Positions 58,645 to 64,000 of a stretch of DNA of 64,000 nt are shown here, in pieces. Within the stretch, counting starts at the first letter, position 1, and the number at the start of each line of letters is the position of its first letter. Source of the DNA: Trichomonas vaginalis G3. Lineage: Eukaryota; Parabasalia; Trichomonadida; Trichomonadidae. Location of the stretch: positions 24,991,693 to 25,055,692 of the forward strand of contig NC_067205.1 of assembly GCF_026262505.1 (NCBI RefSeq). Reading direction: 5' to 3'. Both the position numbers and the translations under genes were made by a program. The notes beneath the pieces are model-generated. The model was not told the DNA's origin. It saw nothing but the letters and a program-made list of their open reading frames with translations, and searched no databases.

Positions 58645-59053
58645 ATATTTCGAACGAAGCTCTCATCGGTCTTTTTTTTTAATACTAAACGTTTTTTCCC
58701 CCTGTCACTTTTAGCTAAAATTTGGGTTTGCCGAATATGAGCTTCAAACAATTATTATGTAAATAAAAATAATTAAATATATGTATTTATTCGTATTACA
58801 ACCGTAGTAAGTCGATTCTTCCTTTCTTCTACTGAGGTTTGAATTTGATTTCGAATTGTAAAGAGATTCAAAGGGAAAATACTAGCGGATAAAAACTACC
58901 TCCATGAAAGGGTCAGAATGGAGTCAAGTTGTATTTTTTGATATTTTTTGCTTTTCGAGCCTAAATAGGTAGCCAAGATAATGCCTAAAAATAAGGTTCT
59001 AAATTCTGAAGTTTACATAATCCTCCCGGGCGCACCCTTAAAATGTTATTTAA

Positions 59054-60040
59054 GGGTGCACCCGCATGTACGTTTATTTGAGAGGAGGAGGATTAAAATT
59101 GAATTTGCCCATACCAATATATCTGATACAATATCCTTAAGTTTTACTAAAAAGAATTTTTTAAAATCCCTGCAGATTCGGGGATTTTTAAATTTTTTGA
59201 TTTTTTTCGAAAATTTTTCGGGAAAAAAATATTTTCAGAAGAGCCTTAACGGCTAAGTTTTATGTTTAATGTTGAGTATCAAAAAGAATGGGCATCTGAT
59301 ATAGCCATCATATATCCCAGAAGCAAATAAAAATTCTGACTTTTTAAGCATAAAAAATGAAATTTTATTTTTTGCAAAAAACAGGCCACCCGGATGTACG
59401 TTTATTTGAGAGGAGGAGGATTAAATTTTTGAAAGCACTAAAATTTGTAAATATGCTAGTTATATAATAATATGCATTATTTTAAAAAATAAAAATTAAA
59501 GCACGTTAAAATTTTTTTTGATGAATTTTTACAAAAGCTACTCAGGATAATGCAAGATATGAATAGTTAAACATAAATTTCAAATCAGATTTTACTTATA
59601 ATAAATATTTTAAATTTCCGAAAATTAAGTTCAGATCGACTCTATACGTAGTAAATACTAAATAAGGTGCCAAAAACTTATTAAACAGTATTAAAACTAT
59701 CAAGATTGTAATGTTTTTGAAGAAAAATTTATAGAATTATGGACTTCAAACAGATATTATGTAAATAAAAATAATATAATGAATTTATTTATTCGTATAA
59801 TAGCAGTAATAAGTCGATTATTCACTTCTACTTCTGAGATTTGAATTTAATTTCGACAGAAAAAGAGATTCAAGAGGAAAATACTAGGGGAGACAAACAG
59901 CCACCATGACAGGATTATTATGGAGCCAAGTTGTATTTTTTGATATTTTTAGAGTTTTCCTACCTATTTAGGTACCAAGTTATTGCTTAAAAATTAAGGT
60001 TCTAAATTCTGAAGTTTACATGATCCTCCCGGGCGCACCC
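59054..60040. mobile_element. TTAA-target DNA transposon, copy C
   Basis: 987 bases, TTAA at 59050-59053 and 60041-60044. Ends GGGTGCACCCGCATGTACG and, inward from the right, GGGTGCGCCCGGGAGGATC. It has the same internal repeat of the ATGTACGTTTATTTGAGAGG block (59067 and ~59394) but is more diverged than A and B, so older. Twelve bases separate the facing TTAA sites of B and C. No transposase. Confidence 0.85.
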
Positions 60041-60093
60041 TTAATTTTTCATGAAAATTAATTTTTTTCTAAAATTTTTTTGAAGAATCTTCT

Positions 60094-61464
60094 ATGAGTG
60101 ATAATAATATTAGCTATATACAAATACCATATCAAGACCTTGACTCTGAGTTATCCAGGTACATAGACCTAGACTTCATGAAAAAGCCGAGGGAAGAAGA
60201 ATACGTAATTCACTTCGAAAAGACCAAGAAGTTACTTGAATATTTTATGAAGAAAAGCGAAGAGAAAGAATTCAAATTATTCTCATTTAAACTTCCTACA
60301 CCTCCCGATCTTCCATCTGCTTCACAACTTGTTATTCATATCAAATTAGAAAAATTATTGAAGAAATATCGAAATCTAAATGCAGATTTTTATAGTTCAT
60401 GTGTAGTTAAAATCTCACGAGTTCTTTGCTTTCTAAATGATTGTAAAACTTCAGGATTTATTGCCGCATTTAAAGCCGGCGAATACAAAAAGAATGCCAA
60501 CTTTGAATTTAATACAATGAAGTCAGTTAAAACTGTTATCTCCAAAATTGCTCAATTAGATCGTTTATCCAAAAAATACAAATATGACTCTCTTTATCCA
60601 ACAATTTCTGAACAACTTATGCATGATTCATTGAAGAATTTTCAATCTCTAATCGAATCTAAGAATGATTATTGTGAAATATCCGGCTTTGATGATTTAT
60701 TTTTCTGTTATATCTTTACTCAGAACAAATACGATATTTTCAAACCCTACATCGACGATACCGTTACAATGCTCAAAAACACAATTTTTGGGAATGGCTC
60801 CTCAGACGATTTATGGAATTCTCCAAAAATTCAGTTTTTAGGCATTGCCAAGTGCTACAATGCCATTGGCGAGGTACTCAATCCATCGAATCCGAAGCAA
60901 GCTACCATCCTTCGCTGCGCCGTAGTCCGCTTTTACTTCGATCAATTATACGTCAGATGTCCCTACTTGAATGTGAAGCTCGACCACACGCAGTACAAGC
61001 GGAATTGTGAGATTGTGCGCGAAATGACGTGCGAAGAACTCGCAATCAGCTCTGTAATGCTCAAACCAGAGCAATTAAAGATGAAATTTAAGGATGTAGC
61101 CCTGAATTATGTAAAAGCATTGGACTCTATATCACAGATGCAGTTCTATACAGATCCTGCCGCATTTGCGTGGCTGTCTCTCAAAGCAATGAATTATATT
61201 GATTTTATTGCGAAGAAAAACATGAACAAAGTTAATGAAAACCAAGAGGAGCCTGATCAGAATAACACTATTCTCGCTTTCGATGACATTTTCTCTGTTT
61301 ATTGGCCGTTGATGGCAATGTGGCCCCTACCGGACCCAATGTCTCTGGCCTTGTTCATAAAGACAGCGGTTGGATTGAAACTCACATCTCAAATGGAGTA
61401 CGCTAAAACTGTCTTCGTTTCAGCAATCGAATACATCAAAAATTTCCAGCCAGATAACGTTTGA
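60094..61464 (+). CDS. VPS9-domain-like protein, candidate Rab5-type GEF
   Basis: A 456 aa, mostly helical protein. The last ~130 residues fit a divergent VPS9 domain: QMQFYTDPAAFAWLSLKAMNYI, FDDIFSVYWPLMAMWPLPDPMS (as in ADDLLPVLIF...ANP), and LTSQMEYAKTVFVSAIEYI (as in GEExY-x-x-T-x-x-x-AxxYI). VPS9 proteins load GTP on Rab5/Rab21 for early endocytosis. The start lies 50 bases after the right end of TTAA copy C. A G+C-rich patch (about 60840-61070) lies in the middle. Family call moderate. Confidence 0.5.
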   Translation: MSDNNISYIQIPYQDLDSELSRYIDLDFMKKPREEEYVIHFEKTKKLLEYFMKKSEEKEFKLFSFKLPTPPDLPSASQLVIHIKLEKLLKKYRNLNADFYSSCVVKISRVLCFLNDCKTSGFIAAFKAGEYKKNANFEFNTMKSVKTVISKIAQLDRLSKKYKYDSLYPTISEQLMHDSLKNFQSLIESKNDYCEISGFDDLFFCYIFTQNKYDIFKPYIDDTVTMLKNTIFGNGSSDDLWNSPKIQFLGIAKCYNAIGEVLNPSNPKQATILRCAVVRFYFDQLYVRCPYLNVKLDHTQYKRNCEIVREMTCEELAISSVMLKPEQLKMKFKDVALNYVKALDSISQMQFYTDPAAFAWLSLKAMNYIDFIAKKNMNKVNENQEEPDQNNTILAFDDIFSVYWPLMAMWPLPDPMSLALFIKTAVGLKLTSQMEYAKTVFVSAIEYIKNFQPDNV

Positions 61465-61545
61465 TATTTAGATTCTGTTAGTCTAATGTTTGTTTTATTT
61501 GTTTAGTAAATGTTTGTTTATTATTGAAAAAGTGACATTTTTTTC

Positions 61546-63267
61546 ATGTCGAATTCCATTGATAGCCATAGTCATTACGATTCACTAATGAAGTTATTTA
61601 AAAATTATCAGCATATATTTGATGTATTGTACCAGTTAGAAACAGAAAATGAAGAAGAAATATGCAATTTACTCAAAGATATAAAAGTTATTTTATTAGA
61701 TACGAATATTATTTCACCTTCAGATATGGTAAATATCATATGCAAAATATTTCCATATAATATACGTCATTTCAAATCATATTGGTTACTTTTCAAAAGA
61801 TTTTATGAATAATATCATCAAATAATAGATAATTGTATTCCACCATTTCTTGACTACTTTTATTATAAAGAATTTGGAGTTATTATAAATGAAAATAATC
61901 AAAGTGAAATCATAAATTTTGAATCTAGAAATCTTTCATTAGATATTCATGATGAAAATACAGTCTATAGAGCAATTATGAATGATGCCAAAGAATCATT
62001 TATATTATTTACCGAAAGAGAAGACTTTGACAAAAATCAAGTATTTGAAAGCAATTTTTATCCAGAGACAAAAGGAGGGTATTCTTTTCTTGAATTATGT
62101 TGTTATCATGGTGCAGTTAATTGCTTTAAACTATTGAGATCGAAATTCAAATCTGAAATCACAGAAACATGTCTTAAACTATCATTTTTGAGTGGAAATG
62201 CAGAGATTATGAATGAATGTTTGAAATACCACAGACCGGATAAAAAATGCATGCAATTTGCAATTATTTCTCATAATATCGATTTCGTTTCTTTTTTGAT
62301 TAATGAATACAGTTTAGAGATTGATTTAGAAGATTGCTCAAATTATAACAATATTCAAGTATTTTTTGTTTATTTAGATCAAACTAAGGATATCAACAAA
62401 TGCTTTGTCTATTCAGCATTTTTCAACATTCCACCCCTTTGTGAATATTTTATTTTAAATGGGGCTGATACAAATTCAATGATTAACTTTACACTAACTG
62501 CACTTAATATTTGCGCTTCTAAAAATTTATATGAATTAGCAGAATTTCTAATATTGCATGGAGCAGAAGTCAATGCAAAAGATAATGATGGGTCAACAGC
62601 TCTCCATCTTGCAGCTAAAATGAATTGTTGCAAAACTGCAGAAGTTCTTATTTTGCATGGAGCTGATATCAATGCAAGAGATAATAGGGGAGAAACTCCT
62701 CTTCATATTTCTGGATTTCATAATAATAAAACATTTATAGAATTTCTTTTATCCCATGGTGCAGATATAAATTCACAAGATGATGATGGTGATACTGTTC
62801 TTCATCTATCAGCCAAACGCAATAAAAATGATATGGTAGAATTTCTCATTTCTCATGGTGCAAATATCAATGTCATGAATATTCAAGGTCAAACACCTCT
62901 TCATTTTTCCGTATTTAATAATAACTTGGAAAGTACGAAAGTCCTTATTTTACATGGAGCTGATGTTAATAAAAAGGATTTTTATGGACAAACAGCACTT
63001 CATCTTACAACATTTAATGATAATAAGGAAATAGCAGAACTTCTTATATTGCACGGAGCAGATATTAATGCAAAAGATAATATGAACCAAACCACTCTTC
63101 ATTATTCAGCTGACTATAATAGTGGTGAAATTGCAAAACTTCTGATTTCGCACGGAGTAGACATCGATGCGAAGGATTGCAGTGGAGAAACGGCTATGAA
63201 TCATGCTGCAAGAAAAAATCATAGATATATTATTAAACAACTTATCCCTTATTGCTCTTTCTCATAG
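61546..63267 (+). pseudogene. DUF3447-type ankyrin-repeat gene with one in-frame stop
   Basis: The N-terminal part (61546-61812) resembles the usual trichomonad start (YDSLMKLFKNYQHIFDVLYQLETENEEEI). A TAA at 61810-61812 ends it. The same frame then continues without another stop (IIDNCIPPFLDYFYYKEFG) into the part with an ATG at 61978, whose C-terminal two thirds hold about nine near-perfect ankyrin repeats (DNDGSTALHLAAKMN, ILHGADINAKDN). The repeats remain well conserved, so the stop is recent, or the downstream ATG (429 aa) makes a working shorter protein. Total length without the stop would be 573 aa. Confidence 0.85.
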
Positions 63268-63423
63268 ATTGAATAAAAACTCTAGAAAAGGAGAAAAAGT
63301 GTCATACGCGCAAGAAATGTTTTATGCCACTTTCCTCCCATTTGCTAAAGTATGTAAATATGTGCTATTTAACAATATTTAGAGAAATTAAAAGTGATAT
63401 CACAATTTCAAAAAAAAATCTAA

Positions 63424-64000
63424 ATGAGTGAAAGTCCATCAAAAACAGAAAAAGGACGCTTAAATCGTCTCCAAGCTTTACGTTCTAAGATCAATGGACT
63501 TGAGAAACGCCTTAATAAAGGTGGTGATCTCGACAATTCCAAAGAGGAAAAACCGAAATCGAAAGTTGTTAAAACAAGGGAAATCAAACAACCAGCCCCA
63601 GAAGAGCCAAAACCGCAACCACAGCCAGAGAAAACACCGTCAATCGAATCTAATGAAGTCTACCAAAAAATGGAACTTCAAAATCGAATGTTAATGGAGA
63701 AGAATCAAGAACTTGTATTTGAAAATGCAGACCTTCGCCAGAAAGTTCCAAAAAAAGAGCAGAAGTTAAGTAAGGATTCACCAGCTTCTCTCCAAGCTCA
63801 AATTGAAAAATTAACGGTCGAAAAGCAAACCCTTATTGACGAAATTGTTGCTCTTAAGAACAACGATAAAATACCATCTCTTATGGCCGAAATAGAAGTA
63901 CAAAATCGTACGATTTCTAAATTACAATCAAAACTCGCTTCAACAGAGAATTCACTGAAAGAAGCCGAAGAAAAAATCAATGAAAAGAATCTCATAATTG
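63424..64000 (+). CDS. Coiled-coil protein, 5' part only (runs off the window)
   Basis: The open frame starts at 63424 (MSESPSKTEKGRLNRLQALR) and continues for 192 codons to the window end without a stop. Early Lys/Glu-rich region, a Pro-rich linker (KQPAPEEPKPQPQPEKTP), then heptad-type coiled coil (YQKMELQNRMLMEKNQELVF, LQAQIEKLTVEKQTLIDEIV). A TCACA initiator at 63400-63404 supports the start. Function not assignable; structural or cytoskeletal by appearance. Confidence 0.65.
   Translation, partial: MSESPSKTEKGRLNRLQALRSKINGLEKRLNKGGDLDNSKEEKPKSKVVKTREIKQPAPEEPKPQPQPEKTPSIESNEVYQKMELQNRMLMEKNQELVFENADLRQKVPKKEQKLSKDSPASLQAQIEKLTVEKQTLIDEIVALKNNDKIPSLMAEIEVQNRTISKLQSKLASTENSLKEAEEKINEKNLII

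Larger units (their letters stand above)
33984..58732. mobile_element. MULE-like MITE interrupting TTAA copy B
   Basis: Ten-base target duplication GAATATGAGC at 33974-33983 and 58733-58742. Terminal inverted repeats of ~30 bases share AATTTTAGCTAAAAGTGACA (33994-34013 and, reversed, 58703-58722); the outer ten bases differ. Without the Polinton the element is ~800 bases and carries no transposase. Its left arm has the hairpins CACACC/GGTGTG and ATTACCGATCGGTAAT (~34025-34060); its right arm has the cruciform at 58583-58644. Confidence 0.8.
33266..59037. mobile_element. TTAA-target DNA transposon, copy B, interrupted by nested elements
   Basis: Flanked by TTAA at 33262-33265 and 59038-59041. 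The left part (33266-33983) and right part (58743-59037) align in order with copy A: the left stops at TTGGAATATGAGC and the right resumes at GAATATGAGCTTCAAAC, which is continuous in copy A at ~21143. Own length ~1.0 kb. Its left end is almost identical to copy A, so both are recent. Confidence 0.85.

Overview
The window looks like nuclear DNA of a parabasalid flagellate (Trichomonas/Tritrichomonas kind; I cannot fix the genus). The evidence is AT-rich intergenic DNA, intronless genes, TCATTG-like initiators 10-70 bases before several start codons, many-repeat ankyrin proteins, an axonemal CFAP45 protein, a Myb fragment, and dense MULE, TTAA-type and Polinton/Maverick elements. Most of the window is mobile or virus-like DNA; about ten host genes lie between.

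Layout. 1-8035: part of a virus-like element cut by the window edge. It holds iteron-like repeats, an HNH endonuclease, a primase/SF3-helicase-type protein, two near-identical ~107 aa proteins, and three small coding regions that abut without spacers. 8127-12273: a chromodomain gene divergent from a MULE transposase gene. The transposase gene is split by a 1.7 kb non-autonomous element with an exact 9-base target duplication. 13.5-18.8 kb: Myb fragment, 742 aa ankyrin protein, CFAP45. 18.8-21.4 kb: TTAA element copy A, carrying its own nested insertion. 22.1-22.7 kb: foldback element. 22.9-23.3 kb: small host gene. 23.7-25.3 kb: palindromic element holding an array of ten hairpins. 26.1-33.0 kb: lipase-like membrane protein, GDP-mannose pyrophosphorylase-like protein, coiled-coil/ankyrin protein, LRR protein.

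33.3-59.0 kb is a three-level nest: TTAA element copy B, cut by a MULE-like MITE (10-base target duplication), itself cut by a ~23.9 kb Polinton (34158-58102). The Polinton has ~275-base terminal inverted repeats and capsid, vertex, helicase, packaging ATPase, KilA-N, PolB, integrase, fibre and adenine-methylase parts. It is broken in roughly ten places and is treated as a fossil. 59.05-60.04 kb is TTAA copy C. 60.1-64.0 kb returns to host genes: a VPS9-like protein, an ankyrin gene with one in-frame stop, and a coiled-coil gene running off the window.

The left virus-like element and the Polinton share a helicase family, the same ~25-base iteron-like repeats and the same palindromic AGATCT modules, so they are probably related lineages. 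The least explained structures are the ten-hairpin array (24035-24844), the AGATCT modules whose half-sites are shuffled between families, the duplicated hairpin/ACTAAC module (5974-6030 and 7977-8035), and a perfect T-shaped cruciform (58583-58644).
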